This document shows, piece by piece, positions 1-7,212 of a stretch of DNA of 64,000 nt. Position numbers and translations under genes: made by a program. The notes under the pieces are model-generated. The model had not been told where the DNA came from and did no database searches. It saw only the letters and a list, made by a program, of their open reading frames with translations. Every line of letters begins with the position of its first letter. Position 1 is the first letter of the stretch. The DNA comes from Ignavibacteriales bacterium (GTDB lineage Bacteria > Bacteroidota > Ignavibacteria > UBA10030): positions 62,001 to 126,000 of the forward strand of contig JAPLFQ010000007.1 of NCBI GenBank assembly GCA_026390595.1, written 5' to 3'.

Positions 1-771
1 GATCCGGTCTGGGATGCCACGACGTTCACCAAGAACCGCGAACGCTTGCTCGAAGGAGACGTTGCGCAAGCATTCTTCCAGGAGGTTGTCCGTCAGGCTC
101 GGGCGAATCACCTTTTGAGCGAGGAGCACTTTTCGGTCGATGGAACGCTCATTGAAGCATGGGCTGGTCACAAGAGTTTTCGCAAGAAGGACGAGCCGAC
201 TGATCCTCCGGAAGGACCAAAGAGCTTTCACGGTGAGAATCGCACAAACCAGACGCACCAATCGACTACCGATCCGGATGCGCGATTGTTCCGTAAGGGA
301 CCGGGCAAGGAAGCAAAACTCTCGTTCATGGGGCATGCTCTGATGGACAATCGCCACGGGCTTGCAGTGGCGACGAAACTGACGCACGCAAGTGGGAAAG
401 CTGAAGTGACCACGAGCGTCGATCTCTTGAAGCGCTGTAAACGCGCCAAGACCGTGGGAGGCGATAAGGCGTTTGATCAAGCCTTCTTCGTCACCGAAGT
501 GCGTAAACGTGGTATCGTTGCTCATGTCGCCCAGAAAGCAGATCCCAGGTATACTGCCATCGACCAGAGAACGGTCAGGCATACATCGTATCTGATCAGT
601 CAGCGCGCACGAAAGAAGATCGAGGAGTGCTTTGGCTGGATCAAAACCGTGGCCGCTATGCGCAAAACTCGTCATCGAGGCCTGTTGAGAGTTGGGTGGA
701 TGTTCACTTTTGTACTTGCTGCCTACAATCTTGTTCGAATGAAGAACCTATTGGCATCTGAGTTGACCTAA
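1..771 (+). CDS. IS5-family DDE transposase (5' partial)
   Basis: The reading frame is open from base 1 and the true start lies upstream. It encodes the catalytic part of a cut-and-paste DDE transposase. The first aspartate is in HFSVDGTLIEAW (near base 139), the second in VGGDKAFD (about 460), and the glutamate in KKIEECFGWIKT (about 630), followed by KTRHRGLLRVGWMF and the AAYNLVRMKNLL tail usual for this family. The C-terminus looks intact. Nothing in the visible part breaks the frame, so the enzyme may be functional if the 5' end is complete. Family placement is by motif recognition; the exact IS subgroup was not determined. Confidence 0.9.
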   Translation, partial: DPVWDATTFTKNRERLLEGDVAQAFFQEVVRQARANHLLSEEHFSVDGTLIEAWAGHKSFRKKDEPTDPPEGPKSFHGENRTNQTHQSTTDPDARLFRKGPGKEAKLSFMGHALMDNRHGLAVATKLTHASGKAEVTTSVDLLKRCKRAKTVGGDKAFDQAFFVTEVRKRGIVAHVAQKADPRYTAIDQRTVRHTSYLISQRARKKIEECFGWIKTVAAMRKTRHRGLLRVGWMFTFVLAAYNLVRMKNLLASELT

Positions 772-881
772 ACCACATCAACAACCACGAGCGTAGCCTC
801 AACTCGATCACTCAGACGATGACAGTTCTGTTTATCCAAAGACAATAATACGCTTACACTCTGTTTTTCAGCACTCTGCTA
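1..881 (+). mobile_element. IS5-type insertion sequence, right part
   Basis: Most of an IS5-type insertion sequence, its left end lying outside the window. It contains the transposase gene (stop at 769-771) followed by about 100 noncoding bases that end in a terminal sequence reading TTTTTCAGCACTCTGCTA at about 864-881. That resembles the TTTTTCAGCAG-CTGCTA ends I recall for this group. The element ends exactly where the coding sequence of the DUF262 gene on the other strand stops looking native, so this is an insertion junction. A target duplication cannot be tested without the left end. Confidence 0.8.
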
Positions 882-2400
882 GTATCAGATTGCCCATCAT
901 CCCAAGGATGTTATCGGGAAGCGGTTGCCCGTCAGGATTCTGCGGACAGAGATGCTCTATGGTCATTGTACTGTAATCCAAAGTCACTCCGGGGCGCGCC
1001 GCTTCGTCAAACCTAGACAAGATGTATCGCACAAGAGATCTGTTCTTCGTGAATGTGTTGGTGAAAATGATTTCCCGAAAATTCACACGAACAACGTCGA
1101 AGAGTGGCACACGCTGTCGCAACTTTGTAACAAGTTCACGAAGTGCCACTTGTTTTCTCTGCGAACTGTCAGCCTGATCAAGTTGGATAGCCGAGGACGC
1201 AAACATCATGGAAATGCCACCTGAGGAGCGCTGCTGGGTGACAGCATTGAACAGGAAGTGAAAACTCTCCAATGATCTCAAGACAGGAGCAACCTGTCGG
1301 AATTTGAGATGACCTGCCTTATAGTCTCGGAGCAATGTGAGCACGAAAGGCGTCTGTTGCCGGACTCGAAAAAGGAGAAACGCTTTAAGTGAGCTTTGAA
1401 TGGAAACCTCGTGTGGCTGCCATGTGGCGTAGGTGGTTTCGTGAATGAGTCGATAGGTGGCTGCGTCACGTTCGAGTTCATCAAGATAGCCTTGAATGCC
1501 AGCGCCGTGGATCTCATCCTTGATTTTCTTGAATAACTCTTTGAGGGTGACATAACTGTGCCGAGAGAGCCAGTGATGGTGAAGATATGTATCAACAACC
1601 AACTCGGCGGAGGATTGATTGATGACGTGAAGAACGTTCTGCCATTGGATCTTCGCAGTATCGGCTTGGAGATTCGGCGCACGAAGGTGTCGAGTAAAGA
1701 AGTTGCGAAGTAGGTCAGACACGCTAAGGTCTTTGCCACGCGTGTTTATGGTCTCAAAGATGACGTATGCATCATCTTCGTCGGTGAGCCTGATCAGAAT
1801 GAGTTTGAGAGACAGGATGCGATTGCGAATGCCGACAAGGGTTTGTTCGATTTGTTGACGTCGTTCATCATCAGTGACTCGTTCTTTTGCCTTCACTGGA
1901 GCGATTGCGCCGGCGATATTGGTTTTGAGCGAGTCATACGCAACCTGAATATTCTCTTCCTCTGGTCCAACCTGGAGATTTAGTACCGGCCGATTGCCAA
2001 AAGAGAGCACGCGGTTCTGGAAATATGGATAGGACGATTCTGTGCTGACAACATATCGGGTCACGTTGTCCTCGGTGTTTCTCTCAATGAGACTTTGCGC
2101 ACCCAGCGCGAGTTGATGGAAGCCTTCTTGCTCGAAAACATCGCGGAGCGCGCAAATGGCAATGGCAATAGTTGTGAGCCTTTGTTGCCCGTCAACAATA
2201 TTGATATCGCCGCGTTCCGAGTATACGACCATTGAACCGATGAAATAGTCGGCATCGGCTCGCTGAGCTCCTGCGACATCGCTCCAGAACTCTTCGATAT
2301 TTTCTAGATCCCACGAGTACGGTCTCTGGAATCGTGGTATCCGGTAGAAATTGGAGGCCAGTAGTTCACGAACGTCACGGTCAACGGATTGAATGTGCAC
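868..2400 (-). pseudogene. DUF262 GmrSD-type restriction protein truncated by the IS
   Basis: 510 residues. The N-terminal DUF262 domain shows IPRFQRPYSW (residues 21-30) and the DGQQRLTT motif (70-77), which in GmrSD-type, modification-dependent type IV restriction enzymes belongs to a nucleotide-hydrolysing ParB-like fold. The C-terminal DUF1524 His-Me nuclease domain has begun (TIEHLCPQ) but stops just after GNLIL. The last codons (AEC and stop) lie within the right end of the neighbouring insertion sequence, so the remainder of the nuclease domain, including the downstream conserved Asn region, has been separated from it. The product would keep the NTPase-like domain and lose nuclease function. 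GmrSD proteins target modified phage DNA; that role here is inferred from family. Confidence 0.85.
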
Positions 2401-2464
2401 GATGTTAATTCCTTTCGTGATTGAAAATACGCCGGGCGCACCCGCTACATGTTGTCCAGGCTGC

Positions 2465-2630
2465 GTTGCCCATAACGTTTAGGCAAACTGCCGTTGCGAA
2501 GCGCCTGTACCGAACTGAACATCGATTGCTCTGGCGCTGAGCAATGGAGCGAGCCTATTTATTGTGCCAACCATGTATTCGCCTTGCATATGCAGTGAGC
2601 GAGCGTCGTTTTGGCGTTTGTTAGCCGCAG
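2465..2630 (-). repeat. attC-like imperfect palindrome (possible integron recombination site)
   Basis: Read on the minus strand, this intergenic element opens with GGCTAACAAACGCC (complement of 2613-2626) and closes with CCTAAACGTTATGG (complement of 2470-2483). TAAC pairs with GTTA, and an inner CAAA pairs with TTTG after spacers of similar length, as expected for attC R''/L'' and L'/R' boxes. The 11-mer TAACAAACGCC matches, from memory, the start of Vibrio VCR sites. It directly follows the flavodoxin-fold gene in that gene's direction, as an attC follows its cassette gene. Against it: length about 160 nt, imperfect outer box, and no integrase in the window. Confidence 0.4.
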
Positions 2631-2716
2631 GCGAAGTTCCATACTGATCGCGTTTTTGCGGCAACAAGTGAAGTCAATTAGTTCGCGCTGTTTCAGGATC
2701 GAGAGAACGCACCTGA

Positions 2717-3484
2717 TTACCTTTTGGCGATTCTCGATGCAGTGTAGTCAAACAGAGTTCCGATGGCTTTCTTGAACAGATTTAATGGAACTGGATAGAA
2801 GTAGTCTGATTCAAACCAACCCTTGTCGCGGTAGTATGTGTAATCGCGGGAGCTGTCGTTGAGCATCAGCCCAATGCTTTTTCGAGACATTCTGAAGATC
2901 ATGAGCTTGAGGAGAGATGGTACGGGATAAGGCCTCTGAGAAAGTCGGTCGAAAAATATCCTGCTTTGCGCCTTGAGAACGCTATCATTCTTCCTTCGTG
3001 CTTCGTCAGTTATCGGCTCGAGCGACGTGAGACAAATTCCATTGACTACGTTGAAACCTAAACCGTTGCCGACGAAGTCCAGGTATTGCACGATTTTTGG
3101 CCCGCCATAGATACCTTGGACCACGATGCTTGTGAACACTTTGCCGAAGAAGCGCGGACGATGAAACACGAATCCGAGTCTGTCGAGAAACCCCTTCATG
3201 ATGCCGGAGACCTGGAACGAGTAGTTCGGGGATGCGAAGACAACCCCGTCCGATGCCATCATCTTTTGGATGAGCAAATCGCGGTCATCCTTGAACTGAC
3301 AAAACTCCTCACCCTTTTCAAAGCACAGCTTGCATCCCTTGCAGGTCTCCAAGTTGCACTCACTTAGGCGGACGATCTCGCTCTCGATGTCACCGAGCGA
3401 CTCCAAGGAGCTCAGGAACTGACGAACGGCATTGTAGGTGTGCTGTTTGCGAGCGCTACCAACGAACGCAGTCACTTTCTTCAC
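2717..3484 (-). CDS. Flavodoxin-fold NAD(P)H-dependent FMN reductase family protein
   Basis: 255 residues with a flavodoxin-like fold. A phosphate-binding loop follows the first strand (FVGSARKQHTYN, residues 7-18), and ASPNYSFQVSGIMKGFLDR (84 onward) is typical of the FMN-binding part of NADPH-dependent FMN reductases. A cysteine cluster at 43, 48, 51, 54 and 62 (C-x4-C-x2-C-x2-C-x7-C) resembles that of iron-sulfur flavoproteins and could bind an Fe-S centre. The C-terminal 100 residues are less familiar. It would act in the cytoplasm in electron transfer or reduction of a small substrate, which is unknown. The gene sits alone between two GGCTAAC/GTTAGCC-containing palindromes and could be an integron cassette gene. 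Confidence 0.7.
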   Translation of the reverse strand: MKKVTAFVGSARKQHTYNAVRQFLSSLESLGDIESEIVRLSECNLETCKGCKLCFEKGEEFCQFKDDRDLLIQKMMASDGVVFASPNYSFQVSGIMKGFLDRLGFVFHRPRFFGKVFTSIVVQGIYGGPKIVQYLDFVGNGLGFNVVNGICLTSLEPITDEARRKNDSVLKAQSRIFFDRLSQRPYPVPSLLKLMIFRMSRKSIGLMLNDSSRDYTYYRDKGWFESDYFYPVPLNLFKKAIGTLFDYTASRIAKR

Positions 3485-3613
3485 TTTTTGCGACCTCCGT
3501 GGGTTTGAGAGTTGTAAGAACTGGTGTCCCTATGAGTGCTAGATAACCTGGCTATTGAGTTTCAGTTGATCCAAGCTGCCGCAAAACGCCTTATGAAAAG
3601 AATCTTCGCTTGC

Positions 3614-3652
3614 GGCTAACTAGTGCAACACCGCGGTGAGTCTTCGTTAGCC
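3614..3652. repeat. GGCTAAC...GTTAGCC inverted repeat
   Basis: A perfect 7-bp inverted repeat (3614-3620 and 3646-3652) with 25 bases between, whose middle contains the palindrome ACCGCGGT. The arms are the same GGCTAAC/GTTAGCC core seen at one end of the attC-like element downstream of the adjacent flavodoxin-fold gene. At 39 bp it is shorter than known attC sites, so it may be a degenerate remnant or chance. Confidence 0.35.
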
Positions 3653-4039
3653 TGTACAACGACAAGGCGATAGTAAACAAGTATCGGAACAACATCAACG
3701 TCCGCAAAGTACCGACAAGCTGTATCGTGAAGTACCGACAATGGAAAAGTGCGCACGCGATTCCAGAACCGCAATACCGAAAACTCGGTATATTTGGAAG
3801 TGAGTCAAGTGTGAGAAAACCTGCGTATGAGGCCGTCATCGCTGCTCAAGATGGAGCGACAACGGAAAAATCGCGCGCGCGAATTGGCAGGATGTTTCAG
3901 AAGCACCGTCGAAGAGAGACCTATGAAGGGCTGTGTGAAAAGAACCCCGGGGTGCAATGCGGACTGAATATCAAGGCACGCCCGTGCAATGGTTTGTGTT
4001 GTACCGATTGCCGGGACAATTCAAGGAAAGGAATTCTCA

Positions 4040-4063
4040 CGCAAAGTCGCAAAGATCGCAAAG
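4040..4063. repeat. Short CGCAAAG direct repeat (three units)
   Basis: CGCAAAG occurs at 4040-4046, 4048-4054 and 4057-4063, an 8- to 9-base period. Similar short arrays occur between genes in many environmental bacterial genomes; I know of no function. Confidence 0.6.
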
Positions 4064-4137
4064 AAGTGATTCTTTGATGAGAAAAGAGTATTTTTCGCAA
4101 CAAAAGGCATCCTCCAGAACTCAACCGAAATGCTGAT

Positions 4138-4935
4138 ATGCGCTGTATCTGCAGCACCGTAATCATTGGTTTTCTCTTCCTAGCGGGTTGCTCGGCTCCC
4201 CCGACAGTGTCAAAATCTGACGCTTCGGCCACTCCCCAGCCAAAACTGGCACTGAGCGTCAAAGTGGCATGCATGGACCTCTCCGGCTACGGGAAACGAA
4301 TCGAAAAAAAGGATATCGAACGATTCTCCGCGGCTCTGAAGAAAGAACAAATCGAAATCCTGGCCGTGCAGGGGATTACCAGGTATCCGAACGTCAAAAC
4401 CCGTGTCGACTTTGTAAGCGAACTCGCCGCGCTCATGGACATGCGGCATGTATTCGGTGAATCGATCGACATCTCGGGACGCCAGTTTGGGAACGCGGTG
4501 TTTAGTATGTACCCGATCCGTTCAAACGAAAAGAAGGAATATGATGTCCCTTCTGCGTTCACTGAAACAGCTCTTCTTGTCGCCATCGACGCTGGTGTGA
4601 GAGACGTCGGTATCGTAAGCACGCGATTGCCATTAAGAGCAACAAGCGAGGAACAAGCCCGGTGCATCCGGACGATCGCGGAAATGCAAAAGAATCTCGA
4701 TGTTCCGTTCGTCGTAACAGGCAATCTTCCGACGTACAGGAAATCACGGGACTTCGAAAAATTCACCGATCTCCAGATTTCACTCCCCGACGGATCTGCA
4801 AAGCTCCTGTCATCCCGTCTTTGGTACATACAGGGGGATCTGTTTAAAGCCGTCAATGCACGGACGGTGAAGACCGACCTTGGAACACTGACCGTCGCTG
4901 AATTTGGATTATATCAGCAGACTCGCGCTCAATAG
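4138..4935 (+). CDS. Lipoprotein resembling a catalytically dead EEP-family phosphatase/nuclease
   Basis: 265 residues with a signal peptide and lipobox LAGC (15-18), so probably anchored to a membrane. The body follows the endonuclease/exonuclease/phosphatase (EEP) layout: a strand ending ILAVQGI where active enzymes have LQE, then GRQFGNAVFSMYPI resembling the GN-SRYP segment, VGIVSTRLPL where an NTH- or H-containing motif is expected, and VVTGNLPT where active members have GDFN. The metal-binding Glu, the catalytic His and the Asp-Asn pair all appear replaced. I infer a non-catalytic relative, perhaps a binding protein. The overall similarity is distant, so the fold assignment is tentative. 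Confidence 0.5.
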   Translation: MRCICSTVIIGFLFLAGCSAPPTVSKSDASATPQPKLALSVKVACMDLSGYGKRIEKKDIERFSAALKKEQIEILAVQGITRYPNVKTRVDFVSELAALMDMRHVFGESIDISGRQFGNAVFSMYPIRSNEKKEYDVPSAFTETALLVAIDAGVRDVGIVSTRLPLRATSEEQARCIRTIAEMQKNLDVPFVVTGNLPTYRKSRDFEKFTDLQISLPDGSAKLLSSRLWYIQGDLFKAVNARTVKTDLGTLTVAEFGLYQQTRAQ

Positions 4936-4956
4936 AGACGGTTTGCCCCGCTAAGA

Positions 4957-5048
4957 GCACACAGATGACACAAAAGAAGCACATGACGCACACAGCTAGA
5001 TCAATCAGTATAGATCACGTATCATCAGTGGTATCAGTGTGCCATTCC
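4957..5048. repeat. Dispersed intergenic repeat, copy 1
   Basis: A stretch rich in ATCAGTG/ATGACAC words that ends ATCAGTGTGCCATTCC. It aligns along nearly its full length with 55183-55272, which ends ATCTGTGTGCCATTCC. The best-conserved part is 4999-5048 against 55224-55272. It has no coding potential and lies immediately before the DUF421 gene here. Confidence 0.7.
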
Positions 5049-5061
5049 CTTGAGGTGCAGT

Positions 5062-5586
5062 ATGTGGAATTTTTCTGAACAGTTGCTCGAAATAATCCTC
5101 CGGACAGCCATCGTCTATTTCGTCATCCTCATCGGCATCCGGCTGATGGGCAAACGCGAAACCGGACAGATGACGCCATTCGATCTTGCGCTCCTGTTGC
5201 TGATATCCAATGCTGTTCAGAACGCTATGACCGGAGCAGATACATCAGTCTCAGCCGGAATCGTTGCTGCCGTTACGCTCCTGCTCCTGAATGCCGCTGT
5301 TACCCGGGTTGCCTGGAAGAGCAGAAAAATGAGGCGGTTCGTTGAGGGGACACCCACACTGTTAATCAGGCACGGCAAAATCATCCAGGAACATCTGGAC
5401 AAGGAAAGGATAAGCGAGGACGTACTGATGCAGGCTTTGCGTGAACATGGCATTGCAGCTGCTGAAGAGGTAAGCCTCGCGGTGCTGGAAATCGATGGTT
5501 CTATCAGCGTCCTGAAGAACGAAGAAGTGCCGTCCGCTGATCATGCTCATCGCCATTTTCGTTTCATCTCCCGGAAGAACAACTGA
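5062..5586 (+). CDS. DUF421 (YetF-type) membrane protein
   Basis: 174 residues from the ATG at 5062, which has a GAGG ribosome site 8 bases upstream; the longer reading from a TTG at 5050 lacks one. The N-terminal half has three hydrophobic segments (about 10-28, 40-56 and 65-80), with the family words RLMGKRETGQMTPFDLALLLLISNA between the first two. The C-terminal half is a small soluble domain (EGTPTLLIRHGKI ... VSLAVLEIDGSISVL) as in DUF421/YetF proteins. The molecular role of the family is poorly defined; in Bacillus these are inner-membrane proteins, some of them in spores. It is not obviously co-transcribed with its neighbours. Confidence 0.85.
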   Translation: MWNFSEQLLEIILRTAIVYFVILIGIRLMGKRETGQMTPFDLALLLLISNAVQNAMTGADTSVSAGIVAAVTLLLLNAAVTRVAWKSRKMRRFVEGTPTLLIRHGKIIQEHLDKERISEDVLMQALREHGIAAAEEVSLAVLEIDGSISVLKNEEVPSADHAHRHFRFISRKNN

Positions 5587-5628
5587 TTCCCCGTAGATCG
5601 AACTCATTCACATTCAGAAGTCAGCGTC

Positions 5629-5946
5629 ATGAAACCATACAGCCATAGATGCCGCCCCATTGTCGCCGGTGCCGTATTGATGATGTTCGCCCTGCTTTCC
5701 CTGTCTTGCAGCACCGATTTCGGAGACAACATCGTTGTCACCGGTACGGTCGCCTATATTCAGCTCGAAGGAGGATTCTACGGCATCAACGGAGACGACG
5801 GCAGATCGTACGATCCGGTCAATTTGCCGGCAGAATTCAGGAAGAACGGCATGCGTGTCAGCTTTGAGGCGAAGGAATTGAAGAACGCGGCGAGTATTCA
5901 TATGTGGGGCATTATCGTCGAGATTGTTCATGTTCAGGCACTGTGA
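5629..5946 (+). CDS. Small lipoprotein of unknown function
   Basis: 105 residues. A basic N-terminus, a hydrophobic stretch and lipobox SLSC (24-27) mark it as a lipoprotein. The remaining 78 residues look like one small beta-barrel: IVVTGTVAYIQLEGGFYGI, then a GDDGRSYDPVNLP turn, then RVSFEAKELKN and SIHMWGIIVEIVHV. This pattern suggests an OB-like binding fold, though no named family was recognised. Its stop overlaps the ribosome site of the next gene, so the two are probably co-transcribed. Confidence 0.7.
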   Translation: MKPYSHRCRPIVAGAVLMMFALLSLSCSTDFGDNIVVTGTVAYIQLEGGFYGINGDDGRSYDPVNLPAEFRKNGMRVSFEAKELKNAASIHMWGIIVEIVHVQAL

Positions 5947-5956
5947 GGAGGATGAA

Positions 5957-6382
5957 ATGAAGCCATCATCATTCAAGCTTACCACAACTATTCCGGAAAA
6001 GCCCGGCGACGTGTTCGCCGCTCTCACGGATTCAAAGCTGATTGCACGATGGTGCGGCCAAAAAGGGACGGTTTCTTCGAAAGTCGGCGGCAAGTTCGAG
6101 ATGTTCGATGGATGGGTGAAAGGAAAAGTGCTGGAGTTCAAACCAGGCAAGTCGATTGTCTATACATGGCTTCCCGGAGACTGGCCGGAGTTCAACGAGG
6201 AATCGGTTGTGAGGTACACAGTTGCCCCTTCGGGGAAGGGGACAAAAATCACACTCGAGCATTCGAATTTCCCCAACGAGACGGAAAAAAAGAATCATAA
6301 GAGTGGATGGAAAGTGTTCGTGTTCGATCCGCTCAGAAACTATTTCTCGACCGAACAGAAGAAAGGAAAGACAGCACTATGA
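5957..6382 (+). CDS. AHSA1/SRPBCC-domain protein
   Basis: 141 residues starting at the ATG at 5957, behind a GAGGAGG ribosome site that overlaps the previous stop; the frame extends upstream to 5924 without a better start. The START-like helix-grip fold is visible: FKLTTTIPEKPGDVFAALTDSKLIARWCG at the N-terminus, then GGKFEMFDGWVKGKVLEFKPGKSIVYTW, and a final long helix. These are features of the Activator-of-Hsp90-ATPase-1-like family in bacteria, whose ligands are mostly unknown. It overlaps the next gene by ATGA at 6379-6382, so translation is probably coupled. Confidence 0.85.
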   Translation: MKPSSFKLTTTIPEKPGDVFAALTDSKLIARWCGQKGTVSSKVGGKFEMFDGWVKGKVLEFKPGKSIVYTWLPGDWPEFNEESVVRYTVAPSGKGTKITLEHSNFPNETEKKNHKSGWKVFVFDPLRNYFSTEQKKGKTAL

Positions 6383-7209
6383 AGCGATCAGTTCTTTTTT
6401 GGATTCTCGCAGTTCTCATAACGCTGATATCACTCGTATACCAACGTGTGACCGGCCCAACCTATCCGGTATCGGGAAAAGCGCAACTCAACGGCAGGGC
6501 AATTGTCTTCAAGCTCGACCGAAGTCACGCCGGTGAAACCAATGCTCCGGTGGAAGTGAAAACCGACGACCAGTCTGTAACGGGAGTTCTCTTCTGGAAA
6601 CGATACAAGACAGACGATCCGTGGACGCAGGTGCCAATGACTTTTTCGAACGGCGCGTTGAAAGCAGAGTTACCCCATCAACCCGTAGCGGGCAAACTGT
6701 TGTACAAAGTAGAAATCCAAGAAGGGGACAAGCAGGCAAGCCTGACGGGCGTCGACCCGATCATCATCCGATTTCGGGGTAATACGCCGGTCTGGATTAT
6801 TATCCCGCACGTATTGGCCATGTTCTTTGCTTTCCTGTTCTCGGCTCGGGCAGGACTGGAGTACTTCACTCAGGAACCCAAATTCAAATCGTACATGTAT
6901 GCGACCCTTGGGTTTCTCGCGGTGGGCGGGTTTATCCTGGGTCCGTTGATGCAGTATTATGCATTCAATGCATGGTGGACCGGCTGGCCGTTCGGAACAG
7001 ATCTTACCGATAACAAGACCGCGGTCGCGTTTCTCGGCTGGGTTGTCGCCGCAGTTGCCTTCGCCAGAGCGAAAAACCCGAAACGGTGGGCTCTCGCAGC
7101 ATCCATTATCATGATTGTTGTCTATCTCATTCCTCACAGCATTCTGGGCTCCGAACTCGATTACAGCAAAACAGACAAGCCGCTCAATCAGACCGAATCG
7201 CCCAGATAG
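6379..7209 (+). CDS. Multi-pass membrane protein, unknown function
   Basis: 276 residues from the ATG overlapping the previous stop. One N-terminal membrane segment (about 5-22) is followed by an extracytoplasmic domain of about 120 residues with beta-rich, Ig-like character (VEVKTDDQSVTGVLFWKRYK ... GKLLYKVEIQEGD). Four more membrane segments follow, including WIIIPHVLAMFFAFLFSA and ALAASIIMIVVYLIPH. A conserved-looking run GPLMQYYAFNAWWTGWPFGTDLTDNKT lies between helices. No enzyme family was recognised. Coupling to the AHSA1 gene and the lipoprotein suggests a three-gene unit. Confidence 0.7.
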   Translation: MKRSVLFWILAVLITLISLVYQRVTGPTYPVSGKAQLNGRAIVFKLDRSHAGETNAPVEVKTDDQSVTGVLFWKRYKTDDPWTQVPMTFSNGALKAELPHQPVAGKLLYKVEIQEGDKQASLTGVDPIIIRFRGNTPVWIIIPHVLAMFFAFLFSARAGLEYFTQEPKFKSYMYATLGFLAVGGFILGPLMQYYAFNAWWTGWPFGTDLTDNKTAVAFLGWVVAAVAFARAKNPKRWALAASIIMIVVYLIPHSILGSELDYSKTDKPLNQTESPR

Positions 7210-7212
7210 AAA

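Larger units (their letters stand above)
3485..4137. other. 650-bp intergenic region without a credible gene
   Basis: Open frames here (for example 3727-4077 on the plus strand) have no family features and run into the CGCAAAG repeat, so I call none of them. What the region does hold is the GGCTAAC/GTTAGCC inverted repeat at 3614-3652 and the short CGCAAAG repeat at 4040-4063. Decayed accessory DNA is the simplest reading. Confidence 0.5.

Noticed and set aside
2479-2667. 62-codon open frame on the minus strand
   Set aside because: It lies across the attC-like palindrome and has no protein features; the DNA is better explained as a recombination-type repeat.
3727-4077. 116-codon open frame on the plus strand
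   Set aside because: No recognisable features, no ribosome site, and it ends in a CGCAAAG repeat.
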